Shown piece after piece: positions 17,748-26,122 of a stretch of 64,000 nucleotides of DNA. The DNA is from Nocardia araoensis NBRC 100135. Lineage in GTDB: Bacteria; Actinomycetota; Actinomycetes; Mycobacteriales; Mycobacteriaceae. Numbering within the stretch: the first letter of the stretch is position 1; each line of letters opens with the position of its first letter. The DNA lies in contig NZ_BAFR01000168.1 in the NCBI RefSeq assembly GCF_000308435.1, forward strand, positions 19,476 to 83,475. Reading direction: 5' to 3'. Below the pieces are notes generated by a model, which was not told where the DNA came from, searched no databases, and saw only the letters and a list, made by a program, of their open reading frames with translations. The translations under genes and the position numbers were made by a program.

Positions 17748-19352
17748 ATGAGCAAGTTCAACCTCGCGCGCCCTGGCGCGACCTCACCGGTCACCACCGA
17801 GACCCGCCCCACCGGCCGCACCTTCGAGGGCGGCCCGGGATACGCCCGCACTCCGCAGAGCGAGCTGTTCCTGCTGGCCGTCACGAACATGGTCGGCGAG
17901 CACACGTTCTACGAGTCCGCCGGTCAGCGCGACGACCGCTACGCCGCGCTGGTGCACCGGGCGACGATCGCCGACCCGGAGTGGACCGCTCGCTTCCTGC
18001 GCTGGCTGCGCGCCGAGGCGAACATGCGCAGCGCCGCACTCGTCGGCGCCGCCGAGTTCGCCAAAGCGCGACTGGACGCCGACGCGGCCGGGATGTCGAG
18101 GCAGGTGATCGACTCGGTGCTACAGCGCGCCGACGAGCCGGGAGAATTGCTCGCCTACTGGACCGCGACCCACGGACGAGCGCTGCCCAAGCCCGTCAAG
18201 CGCGGTATCGCCGACGCCGTACGCCGCCTGTACGACGAGCGCGCACTGCTCAAGTGGGACAGCGCCGCGCGCGCCTTCCGGTTCGCCGACGTGCTCCAGC
18301 TGACCCATCCCGCCCCCGCGGCGGACAAGCCGTGGCAGGGGGCGCTGTTCACACACGCACTGGACCGGCGGTACGGCCGCGAGACCGGACTGCCCGCGAC
18401 GCTGGCCGTGCTGCGGGCCCGTGCGGAGTTGATGACGCGCCCGGTGGAGCAGCGCCGCGCCCTGTTCGACGACCCGGAGCGAGCCCGCGCGACGCTGCGT
18501 ACGGCGGGCATGACCTGGGAGGCGGTCGCAGGCTGGTTGCAGGGTCCGATGGAGGCGAAGGTGTGGGAGGCGCTGATCCCGACCATGGGCTACATGGCCA
18601 AGCTGCGCAATCTGCGCAACTTCGACCAGGCCGGGGTGAGCGACGCCGTGGCCGCGGACGTGGCCGCCGAACTCGCCGACCCGAACCAGGTGGCTCGCTC
18701 GCGGCAGCTGCCGATGCGGTTCCTGTCGGCGTACCGGGCCGCGCCGTCGCTGCGCTGGGGTCACGCGCTCGAGCAGGCGCTCGGTCACTCGCTGGCCGCC
18801 GTGCCCGCGCTCCCCGGGCGGACGCTGGTGCTGGTGGACACCTCGGGGTCGATGCGGGCCGGGTTCGCCAAGGACGGCTCACTGGCACGCTGGGATGCCG
18901 CGGCGCTGTTCGGCCTCGCGCTCGCCCGGCGCTGCGCACACGCGGACGTGGTGTCGTACTCCAGCCCCGGCGGCACCTGGAAGGGCCGCGCTCGGCCCGC
19001 CAGCCTGGTGTTTCCGCAGCGACGCGCCGAGCCGGTGCTCGCGGCGGTGCGGCGGTGGCACGAGGAGGGCTACTTCATCGGCTGGGGAACCGACACGGCG
19101 GGCGCGGTGCGTGAGCACTACGCGGGTCACGACCGGGTCGTCATCCTGACCGACGAGCAGGCGCACGACGGCGACGTCGGGTCGGCCCTGCCCGGCCGGG
19201 TGCCGCTCTACACCTGGAATCTGGCCGGATACCGCTACGGGCACGCCCCCAGCGGCACCCCGCACCGGCACGCCTTCGGCGGCCTGACCGACGCGGCGTT
19301 CCGGATGATCCCGCTGCTGGAAGCGGGCCGCGACGCCGACTGGCCGTTCTGA
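17748..19352 (+). CDS. rsr: Ro60 / Rsr orthologue (TROVE and vWA domains)
   Basis: A ring-shaped RNA-binding protein that holds Y RNAs on its outer face and misfolded or 3'-ended RNAs in its central hole. In Deinococcus a Y RNA tethers the orthologue to polynucleotide phosphorylase to form an RNA-degrading machine, and in Salmonella a related complex is known. The 534-residue protein has the TROVE HEAT-repeat region (about 1-345; motifs TPQSELFLLAVTNMVGEHTFY, MGYMAKLRNLRNFD) and a C-terminal vWA fold with an intact MIDAS: DTSGSM near residue 363 and the Thr in GWGTDTAGA near 444. ATG 17748 has GGGGA upstream. It lies directly downstream of, and on the same strand as, the Y RNA elements. No RtcB or PNPase gene is in the window. 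Confidence 0.93.
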   Translation: MSKFNLARPGATSPVTTETRPTGRTFEGGPGYARTPQSELFLLAVTNMVGEHTFYESAGQRDDRYAALVHRATIADPEWTARFLRWLRAEANMRSAALVGAAEFAKARLDADAAGMSRQVIDSVLQRADEPGELLAYWTATHGRALPKPVKRGIADAVRRLYDERALLKWDSAARAFRFADVLQLTHPAPAADKPWQGALFTHALDRRYGRETGLPATLAVLRARAELMTRPVEQRRALFDDPERARATLRTAGMTWEAVAGWLQGPMEAKVWEALIPTMGYMAKLRNLRNFDQAGVSDAVAADVAAELADPNQVARSRQLPMRFLSAYRAAPSLRWGHALEQALGHSLAAVPALPGRTLVLVDTSGSMRAGFAKDGSLARWDAAALFGLALARRCAHADVVSYSSPGGTWKGRARPASLVFPQRRAEPVLAAVRRWHEEGYFIGWGTDTAGAVREHYAGHDRVVILTDEQAHDGDVGSALPGRVPLYTWNLAGYRYGHAPSGTPHRHAFGGLTDAAFRMIPLLEAGRDADWPF

Positions 19353-19360
19353 ACGGCGGC

Positions 19361-19390
19361 GGGGCCGAGACCACTCCCGGTCTCGGCCCC
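19361..19390 (+). terminator. Terminator of the Ro60 gene
   Basis: A perfect 12-bp GC-rich inverted repeat (19361-19372 with 19379-19390, 6-nt loop) starting nine bases after the Ro60 stop codon. It has no U-tract, as is usual for actinobacterial hairpin terminators. Confidence 0.75.
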
Positions 19391-19410
19391 GAGGTCTACG
19401 GAGCACCGTC

Positions 19411-19480
19411 GGCGGCCTGACCGACGCGGCTTCCGGAGCAGGCGCTGCCGGAAGCGGGCCGCGACGCCGGACTGGCCTTT
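19411..19480 (+). repeat. Degenerate duplicate of the 3' end of the Ro60 gene
   Basis: About 70 bases repeat the last 71 bases of the Ro60 coding sequence (19279-19349): the opening GGCGGCCTGACCGACGCGGC and the later GAAGCGGGCCGCGACGCC match exactly, with small indels and a diverged middle. It lies beyond the terminator and is out of frame. It looks like a decayed tandem duplication of the gene end. Confidence 0.75.
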
Positions 19481-19492
19481 CCCCCTCGTGGC

Positions 19493-20803
19493 CTACCCGA
19501 GCACCGGATAGTTGGCCCGGATGACGCCGTGCGGGTCGCGGGCCCGCTTGATCTCGCGCAACCGGGTCAGCGTCCCGGTATCGAAGACGGCGTCGGCGGA
19601 CTCGCCGGGCGTGAGGAAGGTATACGGCTTGCGGCCGCTGATCTGCCCGCTCACCGCGTCCACGATGGCGGTGCGTCGCGCCGTGACCGCATCGCGCAGG
19701 TGCGGCAGCCCGAGACCAAGGCAGTAGAGCAGGTACGGCTCGGCGATCGGGCCGCGTGCGCCCCCGTCCGGCCGGGCTTCGGCCAGGGCGCCGCCGAGGT
19801 GCCGGATCTGCACATTGGCCAGCGGGGCGACCGGTTCCTCGATCAGGGTCTTGACCACGGCATCGCCGAGATCGGTGAGCTGCTCCGCCCGCGACAGCGA
19901 CGGGCTCGGGTCCGTGGGCTCGGCGGTGACGGCGCCGATGTCGGCGGCCCCGAAAACGCCGCGCCTGTCCAGGATGGGATCTCCGATGGCGTCGAGCGCT
20001 GCCAGCAGCGCCCGGCCGCGATCCGGGTCGCCCAGATACACCGCGTCCACGCCGACCATCGGCGGCGCGTCCGGGATCTGCAGACGCTGGAACCACACCG
20101 ACAGTTCGTCGGGAGCCCCGGCGGTGATCTCCTGGAAGGCGTCGAATACCTCGCGGATGCGCGTTTCCGGCCACAACATGCGGCCGCCGAAGAGCTCCGG
20201 CGCGGGGAACAGCTCGAACTCGAGCGCCGTCACGACGGCGAAATCGCCACCACCGCCACGCAGCGCCCAGAACAGGTCCGGATCGTCCTCGGCCGTGACC
20301 CGCCTCGCGACGCCTTCGGCGTCCACGATCTGGAAGGCGCGCACCGCGTCGGCGGCCCAGCCGTGCTTGCGGCCGAACCAGCTCATGCCGCCGCCGAGGG
20401 TGTAGCCGGTCACGCCGACAACCGGGTTGCTGCCCGCGAGGCCGGTCAAACCGTGCCTGGCCGCGGCCGCTTGCACCCGGCCCCACGGCACTCCGGCGCC
20501 GACGCGCGCCACCCGGCGCTCGGGGTCGATCTCGATGCCGTCCAGAAGCCCGGTGCGCAGCAGGATCGCCTCGGGCACCCCGCCGGACGCGCCGTGGCCG
20601 GTCGGCTGGGTGACAACCGGCACGCCCACGCGGGCCGCGTACCGGACCACGGCCGCCACGTCACCGGCGTCCACGGCCCGCACCACGGCGGCCACCGGTT
20701 GGTCGACGGTCGTCGTCCACGGCCGCGCCGCGGTCTCGAAGCCCTCGTCACCGGCCACCAGCACGCGGCCGGGCAGTGCGGCCCGCAGTTCGTCGAATGT
20801 CAT
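19493..20803 (-). CDS. FAD-binding oxidoreductase (berberine-bridge-enzyme / PCMH type)
   Basis: A 436-residue cytosolic flavoprotein oxidase. The FAD-binding PCMH domain covers about residues 30-205: QPTGHGASGG near 92 supplies the His that usually carries the 8-alpha covalent flavin link, GSNPVVGVTGYTLGGGMSW continues the pyrophosphate loop, and LFWALRGGGGDFAVV is the usual glycine-rich contact. The second covalent Cys found in bicovalent members is not seen. The C-terminus ends with the BBE-type segment KRARDPHGVIRANYPV. Substrate unknown; members oxidise sugars, alkaloids or secondary metabolites. It converges on Ro60, and the duplicated tail lies between them. Confidence 0.9.
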   Translation of the reverse strand: MTFDELRAALPGRVLVAGDEGFETAARPWTTTVDQPVAAVVRAVDAGDVAAVVRYAARVGVPVVTQPTGHGASGGVPEAILLRTGLLDGIEIDPERRVARVGAGVPWGRVQAAAARHGLTGLAGSNPVVGVTGYTLGGGMSWFGRKHGWAADAVRAFQIVDAEGVARRVTAEDDPDLFWALRGGGGDFAVVTALEFELFPAPELFGGRMLWPETRIREVFDAFQEITAGAPDELSVWFQRLQIPDAPPMVGVDAVYLGDPDRGRALLAALDAIGDPILDRRGVFGAADIGAVTAEPTDPSPSLSRAEQLTDLGDAVVKTLIEEPVAPLANVQIRHLGGALAEARPDGGARGPIAEPYLLYCLGLGLPHLRDAVTARRTAIVDAVSGQISGRKPYTFLTPGESADAVFDTGTLTRLREIKRARDPHGVIRANYPVLG

Positions 20804-20959
20804 CGCTCTGTCCTGACTCTCAGCGTTCGGAAGCAGACGCGCGCGACGAACTCGGTGTCGGCCTCTGGTGAAAGGCCGTGGTTCGCGCCGCGACTACCTC
20901 ATTGACGACAGAGAGCGCGGAAAGGTAACAACGAGCAGGTCAGGGAAGGTTTTCGCCGG

Positions 20960-21238
20960 TCAGCCGGACTCCGGTCGGCCTTCAGGGTCGGCGCCCTCGG
21001 GCTCCTCGGCACGACGGGTGATGCCGTGCTCGGTGCCCTCGTCGGCCTCCTGATCCGGTTCGGGATGCTCGGGCTCGAAGGTGGCGGGCAGCCCCTTGAT
21101 GTGCCGGTTCATCGACCGGATCAGCAGGAAGGTGCCCGCGAGCAGGATCAGGACGATGACCAGGCCGAGCGGCGACGCCTTGCCGAACTCGGGGCCGGTC
21201 GGCGTCCCGGGTGTCTGGGCGAGCAGGACCAGCGTCAC
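20960..21238 (-). CDS. Small single-span membrane protein (Rv1083-like)
   Basis: Ninety-two residues with one transmembrane segment (LGLVIVLILLAGTFLLIRS) near residues 20-40, followed by MNRHIKGLPATFEPEHPEP and an acidic tail. The GTG start at 21236-21238 overlaps the TGA of mca (shared GTGA), indicating translational coupling. From memory M. tuberculosis has the same arrangement, mca-Rv1083. The function is unknown; the coupling suggests a link to mycothiol detoxification, for example a membrane partner of Mca. Confidence 0.85.
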   Translation of the reverse strand: MTLVLLAQTPGTPTGPEFGKASPLGLVIVLILLAGTFLLIRSMNRHIKGLPATFEPEHPEPDQEADEGTEHGITRRAEEPEGADPEGRPESG

Positions 21239-22119
21239 GACCGCTCTTCCTCGATGCCCGCGAACAGGTCGGTCTCGGGCAGCTCGGTGCGCACGCGAGT
21301 CTTGGCCAGCTCGAACTCCTCGGTCGGCCACAACCGCTGCTGCATCTCCATCGGAATGGCGAAGAAGGCGCCGTTCGGATCGATCTGCGTCGCGTGCGCG
21401 CGCAAGGCGTCGTCGCGCTGCGGGAAGTACTTGGCGCAGTCGATCTGGGTGGTGATCCGGGAGAACACGTCACCGCGCTCGGCGGCGTACTTGCGCATCC
21501 GGTCCAGCCACTCCTGCAGCGGGAACGGCTCGCCGATGCGCTCGTACTCCGCGGCGAAGATCTCCATCCGCTTCATGCTGAAGCCGTGGTCGTAGTACAG
21601 CTTGAGCGGCGTCCACGGCTCGCCCGCGTCAGGGAAGCGCTCAGGGTCGCCTGCCGCCTCGAACGCCGCCATCGAAACCTCGTGGCAGCGGATGTGGTCG
21701 GGGTGCGGGTAGCCGCCGGTCTCGTCGTAGGTGGTCATCACATGCGGCTTGAACTCGCGCACCACGCGCACCAGGGCCTCGGTGGCCTCCTCCAGCGGAA
21801 CCAGCGCGAAGCTGCCCTCGGGCAGCGGCGGCAGCGGATCGCCCTCGGGCAGCCCCGAGTCGACGAAACCGAGCCAGTGCTGGCGCACGCCGAGCGCACG
21901 GGCCGCGGCGGCCATCTCCTCGCGGCGGATCTCGTGGATCCGCTCCAGGACGCCGGGCGTGTCCATGGCCGGGTTCAGGATGCTTCCGCGCTCTCCGCCG
22001 GTCAGCGTCACGACGAGGACGTCGTGTCCTTCGTCGGCGTAACGGGCGGTCGTCGCGGCACCCTTGCTGGATTCGTCGTCTGGGTGGGCGTGCACCGCCA
22101 TGAGGCGAAGGCCACTCAC
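21235..22119 (-). CDS. mca: Mycothiol S-conjugate amidase
   Basis: A zinc-dependent cytosolic amidase that cleaves mycothiol adducts of toxins and antibiotics into a mercapturic acid and GlcN-Ins. The 294-residue protein has the LmbE/PIG-L fold signature HAHPDDES near residues 10-17, VTLTGGERG and YPHPDHIRCHEV, giving the His-Asp-His zinc ligands and catalytic Asp. The Mca-specific QIDPNGAFFAIP and the C-terminal LWPTEEFELA separate it from MshB. GTG 22119 is chosen because it gives the conserved start MSGLRLMAVHAHPDD, with GGAG upstream. It is first in an operon with the coupled membrane protein and diverges from the DUF4307 gene. Marks the organism as a mycothiol producer. Confidence 0.96.
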   Translation of the reverse strand: MSGLRLMAVHAHPDDESSKGAATTARYADEGHDVLVVTLTGGERGSILNPAMDTPGVLERIHEIRREEMAAAARALGVRQHWLGFVDSGLPEGDPLPPLPEGSFALVPLEEATEALVRVVREFKPHVMTTYDETGGYPHPDHIRCHEVSMAAFEAAGDPERFPDAGEPWTPLKLYYDHGFSMKRMEIFAAEYERIGEPFPLQEWLDRMRKYAAERGDVFSRITTQIDCAKYFPQRDDALRAHATQIDPNGAFFAIPMEMQQRLWPTEEFELAKTRVRTELPETDLFAGIEEERS

Positions 22120-22221
22120 GTCTCGTTCTCCGTCGCTCTCGGTCGCGGGTGTCGGGGCTTCGTTACCTATAGTTCCATTCGACCCACTTTTGTTCCGACG
22201 TACCCCCCGGGAGCGACCACC

Positions 22222-22686
22222 ATGAGCCAGCCCGCGCCGGAGAGCGGCGGTGACGCGAAGGCGGCGTCTCCCGGCGGCCCTCCGCCCGACCGGTACGGCA
22301 CCGCGCCACGCAAGCCGCGCCGCTGGATCGTGCCGCTGCTGGGCGTCGCGGTCGTGCTCGCCGGGCTCGGCGTGGCCTACCTGGGCTATCAGAAGTACGG
22401 GCCGGAGGACATCGAGGCCGAGCAGCTCGGCTACGTCGTCGTCGACGACTCGATCATGACCATCCACCTCAAGGTCACCCGGGCCGACCCGCAGCAGCCG
22501 GTGGTGTGCTTCGTCCGCGCGATGGCGCGCGACGGCTCCGAACTCGGCCGCAGGGAAGTGCTCATCGAGCCGTCGAGCAGCGGGACGGTGGAGTTGACCA
22601 CCGTCGTGCGCTCGTCCGCACGTCCCGTGTCGGGCAGCGTGTACGCGTGCAGCGATCGGGTACCCAGCTATCTGCGAGTTGGCTGA
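22222..22686 (+). CDS. DUF4307 membrane protein
   Basis: A 154-residue protein with a Pro/Gly-rich cytosolic N-terminus, one transmembrane helix (WIVPLLGVAVVLAGLGVAYLG) near residues 35-57 and an extracytoplasmic domain. The pattern GYVVVDDSIMTIHLKVTR with a pair of Cys (VVCFVRA, YACSD) fits DUF4307, conserved in mycolata next to mca and greA (Rv1081c from memory). No function is established. It diverges from mca with a 100-base shared promoter region. Confidence 0.88.
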   Translation: MSQPAPESGGDAKAASPGGPPPDRYGTAPRKPRRWIVPLLGVAVVLAGLGVAYLGYQKYGPEDIEAEQLGYVVVDDSIMTIHLKVTRADPQQPVVCFVRAMARDGSELGRREVLIEPSSSGTVELTTVVRSSARPVSGSVYACSDRVPSYLRVG

Positions 22687-22749
22687 TTTCCGCGCATATA
22701 CCGGCGATTTGCCCGCGAAATCAACTCCGACCTGCACATTTGTGAATCA

Positions 22750-22758
22750 TGCTAAAAT
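22750..22758 (+). promoter_or_regulatory. Putative extended -10 of greA
   Basis: TGCTAAAAT, a good extended -10 (TGN-TAAAAT), about 225 bases upstream of greA. No clear -35 at 17-18 bases. It would give a long untranslated leader starting near 22765. Confidence 0.5.
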
Positions 22759-22766
22759 GGCGTGAT

Positions 22767-22793
22767 ACACGGTTCCGGAGCTCGGAGCCGTGT
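22767..22793 (+). promoter_or_regulatory. Hairpin at the start of the greA leader (possible attenuator)
   Basis: An 11-bp stem (22767-22777 with 22783-22793, one G-U) with a 5-nt loop right after the predicted transcription start, followed by TTGCTGC. The remaining leader to 22983 has no other gene. In E. coli greA has an early leader terminator that yields a short RNA; this is the same placement, but function here is inference. Confidence 0.4.
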
Positions 22794-22983
22794 TTGCTGC
22801 ATTGGCGGCCAGCGCTGAGGGTTCGGGCATGCGATTTCGCCCGTGACCGGGGCCTGTCGGGGTTCGATGAACTTCCCAGGATCGCTCTAGCCGTCGACTG
22901 GCGCGTGCCCGCTTTCGGGTGGGTACACGCCGGTGCTCAGGGAATCCCGGCCTGCCGGGAACAACTACTAGGGAGTGATCGAG

Positions 22984-23478
22984 ATGACTGAGACGCAAGT
23001 GACCTGGCTGACCCCGGAGTCGCACGACAGGCTCAAGAGCGAACTCGACGCGCTCATCGCCAATCGTCCGGTCATCGCCGCCGAGATCAACGAACGCCGG
23101 GAAGAGGGCGACCTCAAGGAGAACGGCGGATACCACGCCGCCCGCGAGGAGCAGGGTCAGCAGGAGGCGCGCATTCGCCAGCTGCAAGAGCTGCTGAACA
23201 ACGCCAAGGTCGGCGTCGCACCGACCAAGTCCGGCGTCGCGCTTCCCGGGTCGGTCGTCAAGGTCTACTACGACGGCGACGAGACGGACACCGAAACCTT
23301 CTTGATCGCCACCCGCGAGGAGGGCTTGCGCGATTCCAAGCTGGAGACGTACTCGCCGAACTCCCCGCTCGGCGGCGCGCTCATCGACGCCAAGGTGGGC
23401 GAGACCAGGGAATACACCCTGCCCAACGGGAACACGATGAAGGTCACCCTGCTCAGCGCCGAGCCCTACCACAGCTGA
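22984..23478 (+). CDS. greA: Transcription elongation factor GreA
   Basis: Stimulates RNA cleavage by backtracked RNA polymerase. The 164-residue protein has the N-terminal coiled coil with the acidic tip (AEINERREEGDLKENGGYH near residues 38-57, carrying the conserved Asp and Glu that position Mg in the polymerase active site) and a C-terminal FKBP-like domain ending ... NTMKVTLLSAEPYHS. ATG 22984 is preceded by GGGAG at eight bases and gives the family-standard length. It converges on metB with a shared hairpin. Orthologue: Rv1080c. Confidence 0.97.
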   Translation: MTETQVTWLTPESHDRLKSELDALIANRPVIAAEINERREEGDLKENGGYHAAREEQGQQEARIRQLQELLNNAKVGVAPTKSGVALPGSVVKVYYDGDETDTETFLIATREEGLRDSKLETYSPNSPLGGALIDAKVGETREYTLPNGNTMKVTLLSAEPYHS

Positions 23479-23525
23479 TGCTCTCGGCCGCGCCACCACG
23501 GCAGGCCGATACCCCCGCGGACACG

Positions 23526-23558
23526 AGCGGCCGCGCCCGATCATCGGGTGCGGCCGCT
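23526..23558. terminator. Bidirectional terminator between greA and metB
   Basis: A 15-bp stem with three-base loop (23526-23540 with 23544-23558, one wobble) in the 97 bases between two convergent stop codons. Confidence 0.8.
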
Positions 23559-23575
23559 TCCTCATGTCCGTGAAC

Positions 23576-24718
23576 CTAGCTCAACGCCTGCTCGATGTCC
23601 GCGAGCAGGTCGCTGACATCCTCGATGCCGACCGAGAGCCGCACCAGATCCGCGGGCACCTCCAGGTCGGAACCTTCGGTGGAGGCGTGCGTCATCGCGG
23701 CGGGATGCTCGATCAGCGACTCGATACCGCCCAGGGACTCCGCGAGGGTGAACACCTCGGTCCGCGCGCAGAACTTGCGCGCCGCTTCCACGTCGCCGCC
23801 CAGGCGCACCGAGATCATCCCGCCGAAGCGCCGCATCTGCTTGTCGGCGACGGCATGGCCCGGGTGCTCCGGCAGGCCGGGGTAGATCACCTGCGAGATC
23901 GACGGGTGGCCGGACAGGAACTCCGCGATGGTCTCGGCGTTGTCGCAGTGGCGTTCCATCCGCAGGGCGAGGGTCTTGATGCCGCGCAGCGTGAGGAACG
24001 CGTCGAACGGGCCGGGCACCGCGCCCGCACCGTTCTGCAGGAACGCGAACGCCGCGTCGAGTTCCGGGTCGTTCGTGATCAGCGCGCCGCCGATGACGTC
24101 GGAGTGGCCGCCGAGATACTTCGTGGTCGAGTGCACCACGATGTCGGCGCCGAGCAGCAGTGGCTGCTGCAGATAGGGCGTCGCGAAGGTGTTGTCGACG
24201 ACCAGTTTCGCGCCCGCCGCGTGCGCGACGTCGGCCAGCGCGGGGATGTCGCCGATGCTCAGCAGCGGATTGGTCGGGGTTTCGATCCACACCAGCTTGG
24301 TGTTCGGCCGGATCGCGGCGCGCATCTCGTCCACGTTGAACACGTGCGCAGGCGAGTGCTCGATCCCCCACTGGCTGAAGACCTTGTCGATCAGCCGGAA
24401 GGTGCCGCCGTAGGCGTCGTCGGGGATCACGATGTGATCGCCCGGACGCAACGTGGCCCGCAGCGCACAGTCGGTCGCGGCCATGCCGGACGCGAACGCC
24501 CGGCCGTAGCGGCCTGATTCCAGCGCGGCGAGGTTCGCCTCCAGCACCGACCGCGTCGGGTTGCCGGTACGGGCGTATTCGAAACCGCCGCGCAACCCGC
24601 CGACGCCGTCCTGGGCGAACGTCGAACTCGCGTAGATGGGCACATTCACCGCGCCGGTCTGCGGATCGGGTTCATACCCGGCGTGCACGGCCCGTGTGGA
24701 GAATCCCAGCTCGCTCAT
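23576..24718 (-). CDS. metB: Cystathionine gamma-synthase
   Basis: A PLP enzyme that joins O-activated homoserine to cysteine in methionine synthesis; the same fold also serves gamma-lyase activity. The 380-residue protein has the Cys/Met-metabolism signature: YARTGNPTRSVLEANLAALE near 48, SGMAATDCALRATLRPGDH, WIETPTNPLLSIGDI and the Schiff-base Lys in VHSTTKYLGGHSDVIGG near residue 200. The C-terminal SLGGIESLIEHPAAMTH is typical of the synthase/lyase group. Position next to greA matches Rv1079. Together with cbs 4 kb away it covers both directions of transsulfuration. The synthase/lyase distinction cannot be settled from sequence. Confidence 0.93.
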   Translation of the reverse strand: MSELGFSTRAVHAGYEPDPQTGAVNVPIYASSTFAQDGVGGLRGGFEYARTGNPTRSVLEANLAALESGRYGRAFASGMAATDCALRATLRPGDHIVIPDDAYGGTFRLIDKVFSQWGIEHSPAHVFNVDEMRAAIRPNTKLVWIETPTNPLLSIGDIPALADVAHAAGAKLVVDNTFATPYLQQPLLLGADIVVHSTTKYLGGHSDVIGGALITNDPELDAAFAFLQNGAGAVPGPFDAFLTLRGIKTLALRMERHCDNAETIAEFLSGHPSISQVIYPGLPEHPGHAVADKQMRRFGGMISVRLGGDVEAARKFCARTEVFTLAESLGGIESLIEHPAAMTHASTEGSDLEVPADLVRLSVGIEDVSDLLADIEQALS

Positions 24719-24946
24719 GGGGTCAGCCTAATCGGGGCGATTCCCGGGCAACTTCCCGGTGTGTGCATATCGCCGTCGGACGCGCAGGCGAATCGGACGA
24801 ATCCGGCGGATGACGGTCGCATAGCGGGATCGCGTCCCTCGATCCGATCGAATTCCACCGACGCCGCCACCAGCTCGGAAATCTTGCGCCGAGGCAACCG
24901 GCGTGAGTTGGGTCTCACTATTTCACCGCCCCTTTAGGCTGAGTCC

Positions 24947-26122
24947 ATGGTCACTGTGGAAGAACTGTTCGCCACCGACGCGCTGCTGTCCGACGACGAG
25001 CGCGAGATCCGGGACACCGTCGCCGCCTTCGCCACTCAGCGACTGCGCCCGTACGTCGCGGACTGGTTCGAGGCGGGCACCTTCCCGGCCCGCGAGCTCG
25101 CCCCGGAGCTGGGCGCCCTGGGACTGCTCGGCATGCATCTGGAGGGGTACGGCTGCGCGGGCATGTCGGCCACCGCTTACGGCCTGGCCTGCCAGGAGCT
25201 GGAGGCTGCGGACTCCGGCATCCGCAGCATGGTCTCGGTCCAGGGTTCGCTGGCGATGACCGCCATCCACAAATACGGTTCGGAGGAACAGAAGCAGCAG
25301 TGGCTGCCGGAGCTGGCCGCGGGCCGCGCGCTCGGCTGTTTCGGACTGACCGAGCCCGACTTCGGCTCGAACCCGGGCGGCATGCGCACCCGGGCGAAGC
25401 GCGACGGCGCCGACTGGGTGCTGAGCGGCTCGAAGATGTGGATCACCAACGGCTCGGTGAGCGATGTCGCGGTGGTGTGGGCGCAGACCGAGGACGAAGG
25501 CAAGCAGGTGATCCGCGGGTTCCTGGTCCCGGCCGGGACGCCCGGCTTCACGACGCGGGAGATGCACCGCAAACTGTCGCTGCGCGCGTCGGTCACCGCG
25601 GAGCTGGACCTGGACGAGGTTCGCCTGCCCGCCGACGCGGTGCTGCCGGGGTCGAGGGGACTGGCCGCGCCGCTGGCCTGCCTGAGCGAGGCGCGCTTCG
25701 GCATCGTCTTCGGCGCGCTCGGCGCGGCGCGCGAGTGCCTGGCGGCCACCATCGAGTACGCACGGACCCGTGCGGTTTTCGACAAGCCACTGGCGGCCTA
25801 CCAGCTCACCCAGGCCAAGCTGGCCGACATGGCGCTGGAGTTCGGCAAGGGCCAGCTGCTCGCCCTGCACATCGGACGGCTGAAGGATCGCGGCGCGGTC
25901 ACTCCGGAGCAGGTGAGCGCGGGCAAGCTGAACAGCACGCGCGAAGCCATCGCCATCGCTCGCGAGTGCCGAACCATATTGGGCGCCAACGGCATCACGC
26001 TCGACTACCCGGTGCTGCGCCATGCGAACAATCTGGAGTCGGTGCTCACCTACGAAGGCACCGCGGAGGTGCACCAGCTCGTACTCGGCCGGGCGTTGAC
26101 CGACGCGAACGCTTTCCGCTGA
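24947..26122 (+). CDS. gcdH: Acyl-CoA dehydrogenase, glutaryl-CoA dehydrogenase-like
   Basis: FAD-dependent oxidation of an acyl-CoA thioester. The 391-residue protein has FGLTEPDFGSNPGGM near 133 (family CFALTEP signature), WITNGSVSDVAVVWA, and the catalytic base Glu in VLTYEGTAEVHQL near residue 367, the position used by glutaryl- and short-chain dehydrogenases. KLSLRASVTAELDLDEVRLP also points to the glutaryl-CoA group, which additionally decarboxylates to crotonyl-CoA. Substrate remains an inference. TAGGCT ends six bases before ATG 24947, so the mRNA is probably leaderless. It is part of an insertion between metB and cbs relative to M. tuberculosis. Confidence 0.9.
   Translation: MVTVEELFATDALLSDDEREIRDTVAAFATQRLRPYVADWFEAGTFPARELAPELGALGLLGMHLEGYGCAGMSATAYGLACQELEAADSGIRSMVSVQGSLAMTAIHKYGSEEQKQQWLPELAAGRALGCFGLTEPDFGSNPGGMRTRAKRDGADWVLSGSKMWITNGSVSDVAVVWAQTEDEGKQVIRGFLVPAGTPGFTTREMHRKLSLRASVTAELDLDEVRLPADAVLPGSRGLAAPLACLSEARFGIVFGALGAARECLAATIEYARTRAVFDKPLAAYQLTQAKLADMALEFGKGQLLALHIGRLKDRGAVTPEQVSAGKLNSTREAIAIARECRTILGANGITLDYPVLRHANNLESVLTYEGTAEVHQLVLGRALTDANAFR

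Noticed and set aside
17288..19114. Long frames running through the Y RNA elements into Ro60
   Set aside because: Translations upstream of 17748 have no protein character, and the base-paired RNA elements explain the sequence. Ro60 similarity starts at ATG 17748.
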